Source: Myxococcales bacterium (lineage in GTDB: Bacteria > Myxococcota_C > UBA6777). Taken from it: a stretch of 64,000 bases of DNA. Under the pieces are notes generated by a model that ran no database searches, was not told where the DNA came from, and saw only the letters and a program-made list of their open reading frames with translations. A program made the translations under genes and the position numbers. This document shows, piece after piece, positions 36,401-44,809 of this stretch (position 1 is its first letter; each line of letters opens with the position of its first letter). The stretch spans positions 186,001 to 250,000 of the forward strand of contig JACKEL010000005.1 in the NCBI GenBank assembly GCA_020632975.1. The letters run 5' to 3'.

Positions 36401-36928
36401 CTTGCGATTCAGCTGATCTTGGCACGCGAGTTTGGGATGCTCAAAAATGAAAACCCCAACCAAGGCGCTTATATCATCGAGTATCTGACCGAGATGGTCG
36501 AAGAAGCCGTGCTTGCGGAGTTTGATCGCATCACAGAACGCGGTGGGGTCCTTGGCGCCATGGAGTTGATGTACCAACGCTCCAAGATCCAAGAAGAATC
36601 GCTCTACTACGAAACCAAAAAGCACAACGGCGAACTTCCCATCGTGGGCGTCAACACCTTCATCGACCCCAACACCTCTGAAGGTGTCGTCGAGATCGAG
36701 CTTGCTCGTTCTACCGATGAAGAGAAAGATACCCAGATCGCAGGCGTGAGCGCTTTCCAAGATCGCAACAAAGAGCGTACCCACGCTGCTCTTGCGCAAC
36801 TCAAAAAAGTCGCGCTCGAAGGCGGAAACCTCTTCCACGAACTGATGGAGTCCGTGAAATGCTGCTCTCTTGGGCAGATCACACAGGCTCTCTTCGAGGT
36901 GGGTGGCCAGTATCGCCGCAATATGTAG
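33482..36928 (+). CDS. icmF: Fused isobutyryl-CoA mutase (B12-dependent, with G-protein chaperone)
   Basis: A 1148-residue fusion enzyme interconverting isobutyryl-CoA and n-butyryl-CoA with adenosylcobalamin. ATG 33482 follows AGGAGGGAG; the longer frame from 33398 is rejected. Order: a B12-binding domain (about 18-150) with LFDGHDAAI, the cobalamin His, and SSYQGGH; a MeaI-type GTPase (about 195-410) with GTGGAGKSSLT and ETAGIGQSD; then the mutase TIM-barrel with FPFTAGVFPY, SMTINGPAPIILAMF, ISGYHIAEAGANPISQLAFT and FFFSNGIDPEYS. This arrangement is diagnostic of IcmF rather than methylmalonyl-CoA mutase. The GTPase part loads and protects the cofactor. Its likely role is branched or short-chain acyl-CoA metabolism. 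Confidence 0.95.
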   Translation: MKHTSHPEANPQWPPQHRLRFVTAASLFDGHDAAINIMRRILQAEGAEVIHLGHDRSVAEIVDAAVEEDAHGIAISSYQGGHMEYFTYMVELLAERGRPDIPVFGGGGGTITDKEIATLHSRGVAKIYSVEDGRRLGLIGMIRDMMIRADRDLLAKQEALPSGLFDRVAPDVARTLTWIEGLHIQASEGNQASVTHLQQIREQCKSDKLPPVLGITGTGGAGKSSLTDELLRRIIETYPDRTVAVLSVDPTRRRTGGALLGDRIRMNSVSSPRIFMRSMATRQAHAAVSSSVQDALLALQAAGYDLVILETAGIGQSDSAVVDLCDLSMYVMTPEFGAPTQLEKIDMLDFADVIAINKADKRGADDAQRHVSKQVQRNRSAFDKKPEEMPVFPCIASHFGDAGVDKLFLHLMHRLDEKRGNWDPGQPQWRAPETQVVLPPKRVRYLSEIADSVRGYKKRGAEEAERLHRADGLFRALQELGDTPPELATPYPQDALTDKQADPSVLLLRQRYNALLSDISADALKLLQETPALQKSFSDEENVYVVRGREIRVQNYTETLSHNTVPKVALPQTNDWASLLKWRWLENVPGSFPFTAGVFPYKRTGEDPARMFAGEGGPERTNKRFHYLSKGQPAARLSTAFDSVTLYGRDPAPRPDIYGKIGNSGVSVATLDDAKRLYSGFDLCSPKTSVSMTINGPAPIILAMFLNTAIDQQVEQRLKETGRWEEAQQKIAKLAADKPNYREAQLPEGHNGQGLGLLGVSGDQLVSAEEYAEIRESTLQQVRGTVQADILKEDQAQNTCIFSTDFALKMMGDIQAYFIDHKIQNFYSVSISGYHIAEAGANPISQLAFTLANGFTFAEYYRARGMDVNEFARNFSFFFSNGIDPEYSVIGRVARRIWAVAMRDLYGANERAQQLKYHIQTSGRSLHAQEIAFNDIRTTLQALYAMADNCNSLHTNAYDEAITTPTEESVRRALAIQLILAREFGMLKNENPNQGAYIIEYLTEMVEEAVLAEFDRITERGGVLGAMELMYQRSKIQEESLYYETKKHNGELPIVGVNTFIDPNTSEGVVEIELARSTDEEKDTQIAGVSAFQDRNKERTHAALAQLKKVALEGGNLFHELMESVKCCSLGQITQALFEVGGQYRRNM

Positions 36929-36976
36929 AAGAGAGATGCTTTCGGGGAGAGGGGGATCTTCGCGGAGTATCGGGGA

Positions 36977-38350
36977 TTATTGCGCGGAGTTGAAGTTGGG
37001 GTCCCACGTTGCAGAGAAGTTCATCTTGGGAGGTTGAAGCAGGAAGTAAGCCGCTGTCACGCCTCCGCCCACCACGGCCACACCAATGATCGTCCAAAAC
37101 CACCACTGTTGATGAACAGGTTTCGTCTGCGCGCCAGGAACAGGTGGACGTGTAATCACAGCCACCTTGCGGCGCTCATCGGGTGGGGGCTCTGTGTTAT
37201 CAATGCGGGCTTTCGGAGGCTCTGGGGGTTTGACCAACTGAGGGGCAAGCTTTGCCAAGACAGTGTCTGCATCTTGAAGCTCATTTTGAATGGGCGCAGG
37301 TTTGAGGATCAGGACCTTTTGGGTGCGACAGTCATAACGCACAGAGTGAAAACGGTGATTGCTCCCATCCAGCGGGCTAATCAGACCTGTGACCAATGCG
37401 GAAAGTTTTGCTTTCTCGCAGACATCGCGTGCTGCCCCAATAAACGCTGGCGCATCCCACGCTTCTTTTTGCACTTGGACCGTCAGAAGATCCTTGGTGG
37501 CTTGCATAGGCGCAACACGCTGTACGGGCGCAGACGTCTTGAGGTCAAAGCGTTGGGCTGCCATGCCTTCTTTCAACTGAACGACCGCACCTTCGGGGAG
37601 ATGCCCTGACATCGTGACACGGATGTAAGTGTAACCTTCGTAAAGATCACTCACTTCGAGAGGTAACTTTCCTCGCAGCGATCCATTGACGTAAACATCC
37701 GCCCCCGACGTACCCACCAACTTGAGGCTGGTCTTTTTGATGGAACTCACCTCCCGCGACGCACGCTTGTAGCGAAAGCGCATCGGACGGCTGCTTTGGA
37801 TGGCCTTGGGAAGAGGATTTGGGGAGAGTCGCGCAAGGTTTTTGAGCAACGCTTCGCCGATATCGTTCCGCCCAATCTGGAGATAAGCCAAAGCCAACGA
37901 AGCCAACGAACTCGTGAAAAGCTCATAGGTTTCGGGCCAACGCATGTGTTTTGTCGAGGTTTGTAGGGCCAGACGCAAAGGCTTGATGGAAGCTTCGATA
38001 TCTTGGGCTTGAAGCTTAGCTTCGCCCGCTTGAAGGGCCGTTCGGACAGGTCCCAGATCTTTTTGCTTGAGCGCACCCAAATCGACAGGAGCCGAAGCCG
38101 TAGGCGGTCTCCCCCCAATCAACGGGTACTTGCGGATGATCTGGGCGCCTGCTGCTGCGAGTTTTTGGCTGAGTCGCATCGAAAAGCGACGCACCTCGCG
38201 TTGAGGAAGGTTTGTGACGGTTGCTTGGACAGGAAAGATCCCGATCTTCGGGCTTTCTTCGTTGTCTTCAGCCTGAACTGAAGAAACCCCACAACACAAC
38301 ACAAACAACACGCCCAAACCAAGGGACGTTAGAGATCGAGACATGACCAT
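36977..38350 (-). CDS. Exported PEGA-domain protein with C-terminal membrane segment
   Basis: A 457-residue protein with a signal peptide (SLTSLGLGVLFVLCCGVSSV, cleavage near VQA-E). Residues about 30-80 resemble a TolB/CsgG-like N-terminal domain (IGIFPVQATVTNLPQREVRR). A tetratricopeptide-like helical part at about 95-190 follows. A PEGA domain lies at about 210-275 (GADVYVNGSLRGKLPLEVSD). Further on are a Pro-rich linker and a late transmembrane segment (WWFWTIIGVAVVGGGVTAAY) that would anchor it in a membrane near its C-terminus. PEGA proteins of this shape are common in Myxococcota, and their functions are mostly unknown. Two in-frame starts (38350 and 38344) cannot be separated. The repeat array lies upstream. 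Confidence 0.75.
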   Translation of the reverse strand: MVMSRSLTSLGLGVLFVLCCGVSSVQAEDNEESPKIGIFPVQATVTNLPQREVRRFSMRLSQKLAAAGAQIIRKYPLIGGRPPTASAPVDLGALKQKDLGPVRTALQAGEAKLQAQDIEASIKPLRLALQTSTKHMRWPETYELFTSSLASLALAYLQIGRNDIGEALLKNLARLSPNPLPKAIQSSRPMRFRYKRASREVSSIKKTSLKLVGTSGADVYVNGSLRGKLPLEVSDLYEGYTYIRVTMSGHLPEGAVVQLKEGMAAQRFDLKTSAPVQRVAPMQATKDLLTVQVQKEAWDAPAFIGAARDVCEKAKLSALVTGLISPLDGSNHRFHSVRYDCRTQKVLILKPAPIQNELQDADTVLAKLAPQLVKPPEPPKARIDNTEPPPDERRKVAVITRPPVPGAQTKPVHQQWWFWTIIGVAVVGGGVTAAYFLLQPPKMNFSATWDPNFNSAQ

Positions 38351-38464
38351 GTTCCATTCTTGTAGAAGTTACGCAGATCGCAAATAGCTTATCTACTTGA
38401 TCTTTACCCTATTTTGTCGGGCATCCTATCATAAGCCACTACACACCTCAAGCCAAACTAAAAA

Positions 38465-38735
38465 GGGCGCTCACGGAGGAGCGCCCCGGAAAAGCGGCAT
38501 ATCAGAAGAGAGGGCGCTCACAGAGGAGCGCCCCGGAATCGTGATTTTTCTGGATATTAGCGCCCCGGAATCGTGATATTTCTGGATATTAGCGCCCCGG
38601 ATAATACAGTATTTCTTCAGGATATCAGCGGCATATCAGAAGAGAGGAGCGCCCCGGAAAAGCGGTAGTTCTGGATATTAGCACCCTGGAATCGCGGTAG
38701 TTCTGGATATTAGCGCCCTGGAATCGCGGTATCTT
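38465..38735. repeat. Hairpin plus 32-base tandem repeat array
   Basis: An intergenic array. Two hairpins of one family lie at 38465-38486 (loop ACGGAG) and 38512-38533 (loop ACAGAG), both with stem GGGCGCTC / GAGCGCCC. The motif GCGCCCCGG or its variants starts at 38481, 38528, 38560, 38592, 38649, 38681 and 38713. The steps are 47, 32, 32, 57, 32 and 32. A typical unit opens GCGCCCCGGAATCGTGATAT and closes TTCTGGATATTA. A second motif, AGCGGCATATCAGAAGAGAG, occurs at about 38494 and 38627. Units diverge gradually, so this is a decaying tandem repeat rather than a CRISPR. Confidence 0.8.
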
Positions 38736-38736
38736 T

Positions 38737-39609
38737 TCACCAGCCCATCGCCCAATATAGCGAGATCACAGGCCCACCCGATTGTCGCTTCACGGACCAC
38801 AAGCCAGCTTCGATGCTCAAGCCGAGTACCATCCCTGGGCGAAACATCCATTCCCCCTCGACAGCAAAAGCCCCGTACTCTGTGCCGTTTCCGGCGCCAT
38901 TGAGCGTTTCTTGATAAGGCGCGTCCCCATTTCCCAACAAATGCACAGAGTGGATGCGGACGCGTACAGACCAAGCGGGATGAAAGCGATAACCCCCTTC
39001 GACGTTCCACAAAAGCAGGTGGTCAAAACCAAGCGTGCGATACATGTAACCCACGCCTCCCAAAACATAAAAGCGATCCCGCGCAAACCCCACAGAAAGC
39101 CCACCATACACATCCAAGGTCCCTGTTCCTGCCCGTAGGTCCGCGACTTTGGGATTTCCAGCTTCTTCGCTATAGACAGGCTGTATCGATCCCCCCCGAT
39201 TCAAGGGGATCTTTACAGAGGCTTCTAGGCCCACAGCAAAACCATATCCATTCCACACCATCACCCTTGCCCCAAGGCTCGGATCTCCCCATGTAGTATG
39301 GGATTCCAACGTCTTTTGTCGAACATCATCTAAGAAAAACTGCCGAACAACGGGCATACTCAGCGTCAGGGCAAGACGCGGTGCGATACTGACTTCGCCA
39401 TAAGCCTGCAAAGAAAGTTCGTGATAAGTCCCTACAGGGATGCCCCCTTCGCGCTCTCCGCTATAATAACCAAACCCTGGTAACCATCGCACGCCAAGTT
39501 TGGCGTAGCCATGTCCTGGCTCCCCAACCCAAGGCCCCGCCCAACTATCAGAACAACACGCTATCCACAAACAGAAAAAAAGACCGATAGCACAAGCCCG
39601 ACGAAACAT
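38737..39609 (-). CDS. Outer-membrane beta-barrel protein of unknown role
   Basis: A 290-residue protein with a signal peptide (RRACAIGLFFCLWIACC, cleavage near SWA-G). The rest alternates hydrophobic and polar residues in strands of 8-12 with many Gly, Tyr and Trp, for example LSLQAYGEVSIAPRLALTLS, and ends in Trp as barrel proteins do. The layout resembles the MetA-pathway/transporter-like barrels of outer membranes. No binding or catalytic motif is visible. The start ATG at 39609 follows GGAGAACGCG on the complement. It probably forms a single-gene transcript, with the repeat array after its stop codon acting as a transcription barrier. Confidence 0.65.
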   Translation of the reverse strand: MFRRACAIGLFFCLWIACCSDSWAGPWVGEPGHGYAKLGVRWLPGFGYYSGEREGGIPVGTYHELSLQAYGEVSIAPRLALTLSMPVVRQFFLDDVRQKTLESHTTWGDPSLGARVMVWNGYGFAVGLEASVKIPLNRGGSIQPVYSEEAGNPKVADLRAGTGTLDVYGGLSVGFARDRFYVLGGVGYMYRTLGFDHLLLWNVEGGYRFHPAWSVRVRIHSVHLLGNGDAPYQETLNGAGNGTEYGAFAVEGEWMFRPGMVLGLSIEAGLWSVKRQSGGPVISLYWAMGW

Positions 39610-39633
39610 CGCGTTCTCCTTCTCTTACAAACC

Positions 39634-39662
39634 TTGACACCAAATCTCTGACTCTGTTAACA
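39634..39662 (+). promoter_or_regulatory. Putative promoter of the HEAT-repeat gene
   Basis: TTGACA at 39634-39639, a 17-bp spacer and TTAACA at 39657-39662. The sequence is nearly the same as the element at 41451-41479. Confidence 0.5.
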
Positions 39663-39792
39663 ATACATCGCACCGCAAGTCAATCTTCTAAATATTTCAA
39701 ACAATTACTAGCCCCTAACCTTCAAGAATGCGAGCCTCGCATTCTATCCATGACACACTTTTGAAACCCCAGACAAGAGAAGGAGTTTTATC

Positions 39793-41319
39793 GTGCAGCT
39801 GGATTTTTCAACTGCTCTCACGAAGAGTCAACAAACAAGAACTTTCCGCCAAAGAAAGCAAGGGCTCTTCGCTCTACTCGTGTTCTTTTTGTGTGCTTTT
39901 GCAAGTAACGTATCCCACAGCAACGACGCGCAGAAGGTGCGAAAACTGATCCGCTCTCTCAAGTCAAAACAGCGGATGGACCGCGTGTTCGCTGCGGTAG
40001 TGTTAGGAAAGATGGGTGCCGATGGCAAACGAGCCGTCCCCCAACTTGCTCGCACACTCAAAGATAAGGACGATGAAGTGCGTATGAGAGCAGTCATCGC
40101 ACTAGGAAAGATCGGTCCTGTCGCAGTATCCGCTCTTCCTAGCATCTTTAAGGCGCTCAAAGATCCTTACTGGCGCGTGCGAAAAGACGCAGCGTTTGCC
40201 ATCGGCACGATCGGGAAATCCCCGAAAGCCCGAAAATACAGAAAACAGATCACATCAATCCTCGTGCAAGCACTCAAAGATCCTGACTATTACGTCGGTG
40301 CAAACGCCGCAAGTTCCTTGTATGGATTGGACCTGATCACCAAACAAGTGATCACAAAGCTTGTCCAGGCGCTTGGTAGTGAAAGCACCTCTCTCGTTTA
40401 TCGCCTCGACAAACTCTTACCCAAGATCGGTTCCCCTGCCGTCCCCGATTTGCTCAAAGGCTTGAAAGCGAAGAACCTTCGTGCAAGACAACACGCCGTG
40501 ATCGCTCTTGGGAACATAAACGCCAAAGAAGCGATCCCTGCGCTGATCAGAATGACAAGAAACAAAGACTTCGAGACTCGCTATTTTGCAGTAGAAGCGT
40601 TGGGAAAGATCAAGCCATCTTCCAAAAAGGCCGTACGCGCCATCGCCCGCAGCCTCAAAGACAAAAATATCGATATCATCCGAGGGGCGGCTTGGTCTCT
40701 ATACAACTTAGGACCTATCGCAAAAGACGCCGTCCCATCCTTAATTCGGGCCTTTCGAAAAAACAAGAAGAGTTTTTACGGCAAAAACTACATCCCCATG
40801 ACCTTCGAAAAACTTGGTCCTTTGGCGCGTTCGGCGGCTCCAACCATGGTCCATGCACTCCTTCACGACAAGGACTCCAGTATGCGTTCAACGTGTATGC
40901 GGGCCCTCGTGAAGATGGGCCCCTTTTCTAAAACCGCGGTTTCTGCGCTGATAAAGGCCCTCAAAGACCCAGAAAGGACAGTGCGTGGGACAGCAGCGTG
41001 GGCTCTTGGAACCCAAGCAACACGAGTCAAAAAAGCCATCCCTGCCCTCGCTCTAGCACTAGAACACAAAGATTTTTCAACCTGCGGAAACGCTGCGGAG
41101 ACACTCAGCAAGATGGGTGTTGTCGCGATTCCCGTGCTGATCCACGCACTCAAAACAGGGACCTACCCAGCCCGCCTCTCCTCTGTGCGAGCCTTAGGAA
41201 AGATGAGACCCCTCACACCATCGGCCATCGCTGCCCTGAAACAAGCGCAGCAAGATAAACATCCCGACGTACATTACGAAGCCAAAAAAGAACTCAAAAA
41301 GCTCTCCGCCTCTCCCTAA
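39793..41319 (+). CDS. Exported HEAT-repeat protein
   Basis: A 508-residue protein. GTG at 39793 follows AAGGAG. A signal peptide is likely within residues 20-45 (GLFALLVFFLCAFASNVSHS) after a long polar n-region. From residue about 50 to the end there are about 12 HEAT/PBS-lyase-like repeats of some 38 residues, each of the form D..VR..A..ALG.IG......P.L...L.D, for example DEVRMRAVIALGKIGPVAVS. Such solenoids mediate protein-protein contacts. The basic C-terminus (KKELKKLSASP) is not a membrane anchor. No enzyme domain is present. A periplasmic scaffold is the simplest reading. Confidence 0.75.
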   Translation: MQLDFSTALTKSQQTRTFRQRKQGLFALLVFFLCAFASNVSHSNDAQKVRKLIRSLKSKQRMDRVFAAVVLGKMGADGKRAVPQLARTLKDKDDEVRMRAVIALGKIGPVAVSALPSIFKALKDPYWRVRKDAAFAIGTIGKSPKARKYRKQITSILVQALKDPDYYVGANAASSLYGLDLITKQVITKLVQALGSESTSLVYRLDKLLPKIGSPAVPDLLKGLKAKNLRARQHAVIALGNINAKEAIPALIRMTRNKDFETRYFAVEALGKIKPSSKKAVRAIARSLKDKNIDIIRGAAWSLYNLGPIAKDAVPSLIRAFRKNKKSFYGKNYIPMTFEKLGPLARSAAPTMVHALLHDKDSSMRSTCMRALVKMGPFSKTAVSALIKALKDPERTVRGTAAWALGTQATRVKKAIPALALALEHKDFSTCGNAAETLSKMGVVAIPVLIHALKTGTYPARLSSVRALGKMRPLTPSAIAALKQAQQDKHPDVHYEAKKELKKLSASP

Positions 41320-41450
41320 ACTTCCACCACTCGGCTCTTTTCCTCTCCCCAAGTGTCCCTTCGCTGTATCAAGCCAAAGCCCACCACAACAACCTCCCTT
41401 TGAGACTTCCCCAAGACAAAGACGTTTCGCCAAACGAAACCCAACCAACC

Positions 41451-41479
41451 TTGACACCCGATCTTTGGCTCTGCTAGCA
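41451..41479 (+). promoter_or_regulatory. Putative promoter of the OPT transporter gene
   Basis: TTGACA at 41451-41456, a 17-bp spacer and CTAGCA at 41474-41479. It shares about 25 of 31 bases with the element before the HEAT-repeat gene. Confidence 0.45.
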
Positions 41480-41554
41480 AAAAGGCTCTGTACGTTCAGG
41501 CAAAAGCCTTCCGCAAAAGACAACTTTCCACTCCCCCACGAAAAGGAGGCAAGC

Positions 41555-43372
41555 ATGGCAGAGCGCGAAGCGCCCTCATCGACCCCAGCCAGCCCATCCG
41601 CAGTCGCCGAAGCGATGGCGACATCCTACCGCGAACTTACACCCGCAGCGATGATCCTAGGTATCTTTCAAGGCATGATCCTCAACTTGGCGTTTGTATA
41701 TGCAGCGCTCAAACTAGGATTTTCGATTGGAGGTTCGACAGTTGCCTCGATTATGGGCTACGCGATCCTTCGCGGTGTCATGCGCAAAGGAACGAGCGTC
41801 GAGAACAACATCAACCAGACCATCGCTTCGGGGATCAACACCGCAGGGACGGGGATCGTGTTCACGCTGCCAGCACTCTTTTTGTTGGATGCAAAGTGGC
41901 GCGCTGAAGGTGGTGCGGGCCTCGACTTCTCGCTGCTTCCGTTTTTGGTGGCGGGGGTGGCAGGGGCGATCTTGGGCGTCGTGGTGATCATCCCTTTGCG
42001 AAAACAGATGATCGACTTGGATCGTCTGCGTTTTCCAACAGGCGTGGCAGTCACGACGATCATCCGCTCGGGTAGTGCGGGCCTAGAAAAAGCCAAGCTA
42101 CTCTTTTGGGGCACGATGATCAGCGCCGCTTGGAAACTGTTGATGCTCTCTGGTTGGCTCGATATGAAGGGCGTTTTGGAGCACGAAGAACTCAACCTTT
42201 CTTTTGGTGTGATCCCTGCGTATTGGTCGCCCGTGATCTATCTTTCGTTGATGAACCTCGCAGCGGGGATGTTGGCGGGCCGTGGGGGGCTTCCGTTCCT
42301 CATGGGTGGGATCTTATCATGGTGGGTGATCTCGCCAATCGCCGTATCTTCGGGCTGGACGCACGCAAGCCTCCCTGCCGCAGAACAAGCCAACCTCGTT
42401 TACCAAGGTATGTTGCGTCCTTTGGGGATTGGTGCGTTGATTGGTGGGGCTTTGATGGGTGTGGTCGTGGCCTTCCCTGCGATACGTAGTGCGCTGCGCT
42501 CGCTTGCAAATGCCACAAGCACGGCCAAAGCAGGAGGAAGCAAGGTCGGTTCAGATGAGATGCCTTTTAAAGTCCTTATCATCGGGACCATCGCAGCGAT
42601 CGCATTGTTCTTTTGGGCAGCATGGCTCACACCAGGCGTCAGTTTGACCCAAGCAGCGGTCGCTTCCGTGATCGGGACGTTGTGGTTGGGCCTTGCAGGA
42701 CTGATCGTGGCCCAAGCCACGGGGATGACCGATATCTCCCCGATGTCAGGGATGGCGCTGATCTCGGTCACGCTGATGATGTTCTTGCTCAACAAAAATA
42801 TCGCAGCAGCGATGCTTGTCGGTGTCGCCGTATGCGTCGCAATCGGCCAAGCAGCCGACATGATGCAAGATCTCAAAACAGGTTTTATGTTGGGTGGACG
42901 CCCTGTCAAACAGCAACTTGCGCAGTTTGCGGTAACTTGGTTGGGCTCTCTTTTGGCGATTGGTGCTTTGTATATCTTGTGGCGCAACGGCCCCAACGGT
43001 GCGAACGGATTTGGCCCTGGCTCAGATCTTCCTGCCCCCCAAGCAAGCGTCTTGATGGGGATCGTCGAAGGTCTCAAAAATGGGCAGATCCCCTTCGACA
43101 AATACATCATGGGCGGTGTGGTTGGCGCGATGCTCGGTGCCGCCCCCATCGCAGGGTTGGGCGTCTTGGTCGGTCTTGCGATGTACCTTCCTTTCCCCAT
43201 CACACTGGGTTATGGGGTCGGATGTTTGTTGCAGATGGGTCTGCAACGACGTTATGGCACAAGCTTTTCTGAAAACAAGCTCGTTCCTTTTGCGGCGGGT
43301 TTGATCGTTGGTGAAGCTCTCATGGGCATCGGCAACGCAGCCTTCCAAATCATCAAGAACAGCCTCGCGTAA
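41555..43372 (+). CDS. OPT-family oligopeptide/metal-chelate transporter
   Basis: A 605-residue polytopic inner-membrane protein of the oligopeptide transporter family. The ATG at 41555 follows AAAAGGAGG; the frame from 41465 is rejected. Landmarks are TPAAMILGIFQGMILNLAFV (first segment), GTSVENNINQTIASGIN, RLRFPTGVAVTTIIRSGSAG, GVIPAYWSPVIYLSL and ATGMTDISPMSGMALISV. The C-terminal half has MMQDLKTGFMLGGRP and another NPIT-like core. About 14-16 membrane segments are expected. Bacterial members probably carry peptides, and others carry iron-siderophore or nicotianamine complexes. The substrate is unknown. It lies 11 bases before the next gene. Confidence 0.85.
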   Translation: MAEREAPSSTPASPSAVAEAMATSYRELTPAAMILGIFQGMILNLAFVYAALKLGFSIGGSTVASIMGYAILRGVMRKGTSVENNINQTIASGINTAGTGIVFTLPALFLLDAKWRAEGGAGLDFSLLPFLVAGVAGAILGVVVIIPLRKQMIDLDRLRFPTGVAVTTIIRSGSAGLEKAKLLFWGTMISAAWKLLMLSGWLDMKGVLEHEELNLSFGVIPAYWSPVIYLSLMNLAAGMLAGRGGLPFLMGGILSWWVISPIAVSSGWTHASLPAAEQANLVYQGMLRPLGIGALIGGALMGVVVAFPAIRSALRSLANATSTAKAGGSKVGSDEMPFKVLIIGTIAAIALFFWAAWLTPGVSLTQAAVASVIGTLWLGLAGLIVAQATGMTDISPMSGMALISVTLMMFLLNKNIAAAMLVGVAVCVAIGQAADMMQDLKTGFMLGGRPVKQQLAQFAVTWLGSLLAIGALYILWRNGPNGANGFGPGSDLPAPQASVLMGIVEGLKNGQIPFDKYIMGGVVGAMLGAAPIAGLGVLVGLAMYLPFPITLGYGVGCLLQMGLQRRYGTSFSENKLVPFAAGLIVGEALMGIGNAAFQIIKNSLA

Positions 43373-43383
43373 AGGAGAGCGTC

Positions 43384-44460
43384 ATGCAACAGTACAAAAA
43401 GATCCGCAAGACCAAACAGCGCGGCGCATTCTTCTTTGTTTTGGGAGGGCTGCTCGCGCTCGCAGGGGCCTCCAAACTGGCACCTGCTGTTCACCAAGCC
43501 AAGATTCAATCCATCGGCGGCAACTACGCCAAAGAGATCGCAACCTCCATCGCAACAGAGTTTCTGTTGCAATCTGGGGCGATCAACGAAAAGACGTGGC
43601 AACTACATGCCCGATCACCCGAGCGTTTGGAGTCTTTGCATCCGAGGGTCCAATGGGGACACCAACTGCCCCCCAAAAAAGCCCGCGCTCTCCTCCAAAC
43701 CTATCAACGCCAACTTGGGCGGATGCTTCGAGGCTATCATTATACGCCTCCTAAGAAAAAGCCTGAGACAGCCGCGCAAAAACGCGCACGCAAGCCGCTT
43801 TCCAAGTCTGCCCAAAACCGACTGGCCGCCCGACGCCAAAAACAAGCCATTGCGCATCGCAAGGCTTCCCTACTGGCCGCAGCTTCGGAGGCGATTGCTC
43901 CAAGCATCTATGCAGAGCTTGGCTTTGGGGCCGCCAAAGAGATCTCAGCGGCCGCCACCGCAGCAAAACGCAAAACTCCGCCTCCTTCGTGGGGATGGGC
44001 TGATACATGGGTGCTTTTTGTGTTGGGCATCGCGGTTGCTCTGGCGGGCTTGTTGGTTTGGCACGAAACCATCGCCATCGAGATGGCATTGGCCCAAAAG
44101 CACGAAGATCCCAACTCGCAAACAGGGAGCCCTTTTGTGCTCTTGGGCGGGTCACTTCCTCCGATGAGAGCCCTGCAACAAGACATTGATCAGCTCGATG
44201 CCAAGGGGATTTGTCATCGTGTCGATCAGATCTTGGATCAGTATGTCCTGCCTTTTGCAGAGGTTCGACAAAAGGTCATCGAGCGCCTTGGGATGCAGGA
44301 TGGAGCGGAGATCTTGGTCACCATCGCTTTTGGTGAGAGGATGCTAAACCGCGTATGGTCCGCAGCTTCGGACGGATACCCAGAAGAAGCCCGCGTCGTC
44401 TTCCACGACGCACTCCACGCTTTTGAAGAAGCCCAACAAAAAGTAGAAAGCCTCACCTGA
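43384..44460 (+). CDS. Two-pass membrane protein linked to the OPT transporter
   Basis: A 358-residue protein not matching a family that I recognise. The ATG at 43384 follows AAGGAGAGCGTC. A first membrane segment lies at about 14-34 (AFFFVLGGLLALAGASKLAP) and a second at about 206-226 (TWVLFVLGIAVALAGLLVWH). The segment between them is basic (PETAAQKRARKPLSKSAQN) and predicted helical. The part after the second segment (about 110 residues) is acidic-neutral and helical, with IDQLDAKGICHRVDQILDQY. The 11-base gap to the OPT gene indicates one transcript, so it may be an accessory or regulatory subunit. No catalytic motif is visible. Confidence 0.7.
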   Translation: MQQYKKIRKTKQRGAFFFVLGGLLALAGASKLAPAVHQAKIQSIGGNYAKEIATSIATEFLLQSGAINEKTWQLHARSPERLESLHPRVQWGHQLPPKKARALLQTYQRQLGRMLRGYHYTPPKKKPETAAQKRARKPLSKSAQNRLAARRQKQAIAHRKASLLAAASEAIAPSIYAELGFGAAKEISAAATAAKRKTPPPSWGWADTWVLFVLGIAVALAGLLVWHETIAIEMALAQKHEDPNSQTGSPFVLLGGSLPPMRALQQDIDQLDAKGICHRVDQILDQYVLPFAEVRQKVIERLGMQDGAEILVTIAFGERMLNRVWSAASDGYPEEARVVFHDALHAFEEAQQKVESLT

Positions 44461-44809
44461 TCCTCCACGTTCTCCCACCCTTCGCCCTCTTCTGTCCTCT
44501 GCCCTTTACAACCCCACTTCTTTTCTTGGGAAAGGACGTACAGCATTCTTCAAAAGAAGATCTTACGCCTTTCATCCAGGGCCTCACATCTGCCTTTCCC
44601 CCAAAAACCAAACAGCCCAAAACCATAAAACCAGCCGCCTGTGAGCATTTCAGGAGACGTTGAACCTTCATCCAAGGTCTTGACATAGCGATCAAAGTCA
44701 CGTCTTGTGAACATGAGTTAGCACTCCATCCAACGGGCGATTTCGCAACTGGAGAACGCTGGGCGGAGTGAACCAAGAAGGCTGTTTTCAAAAGCATCGA
44801 GGTTGTAGA
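44461..44809. other. Intergenic region before the WD40 lipoprotein gene
   Basis: About 350 bases without a gene. A TTGACA at 44679-44684 lacks a good -10 partner. No RNA motif or repeat was seen. The short frame reading into the region from 44453 is antisense noise. Confidence 0.5.

Noticed and set aside
38465..38735. CRISPR array
   Set aside because: Units are 32 bases with drifting sequence and no unique spacers between constant repeats, and there are no cas genes nearby.
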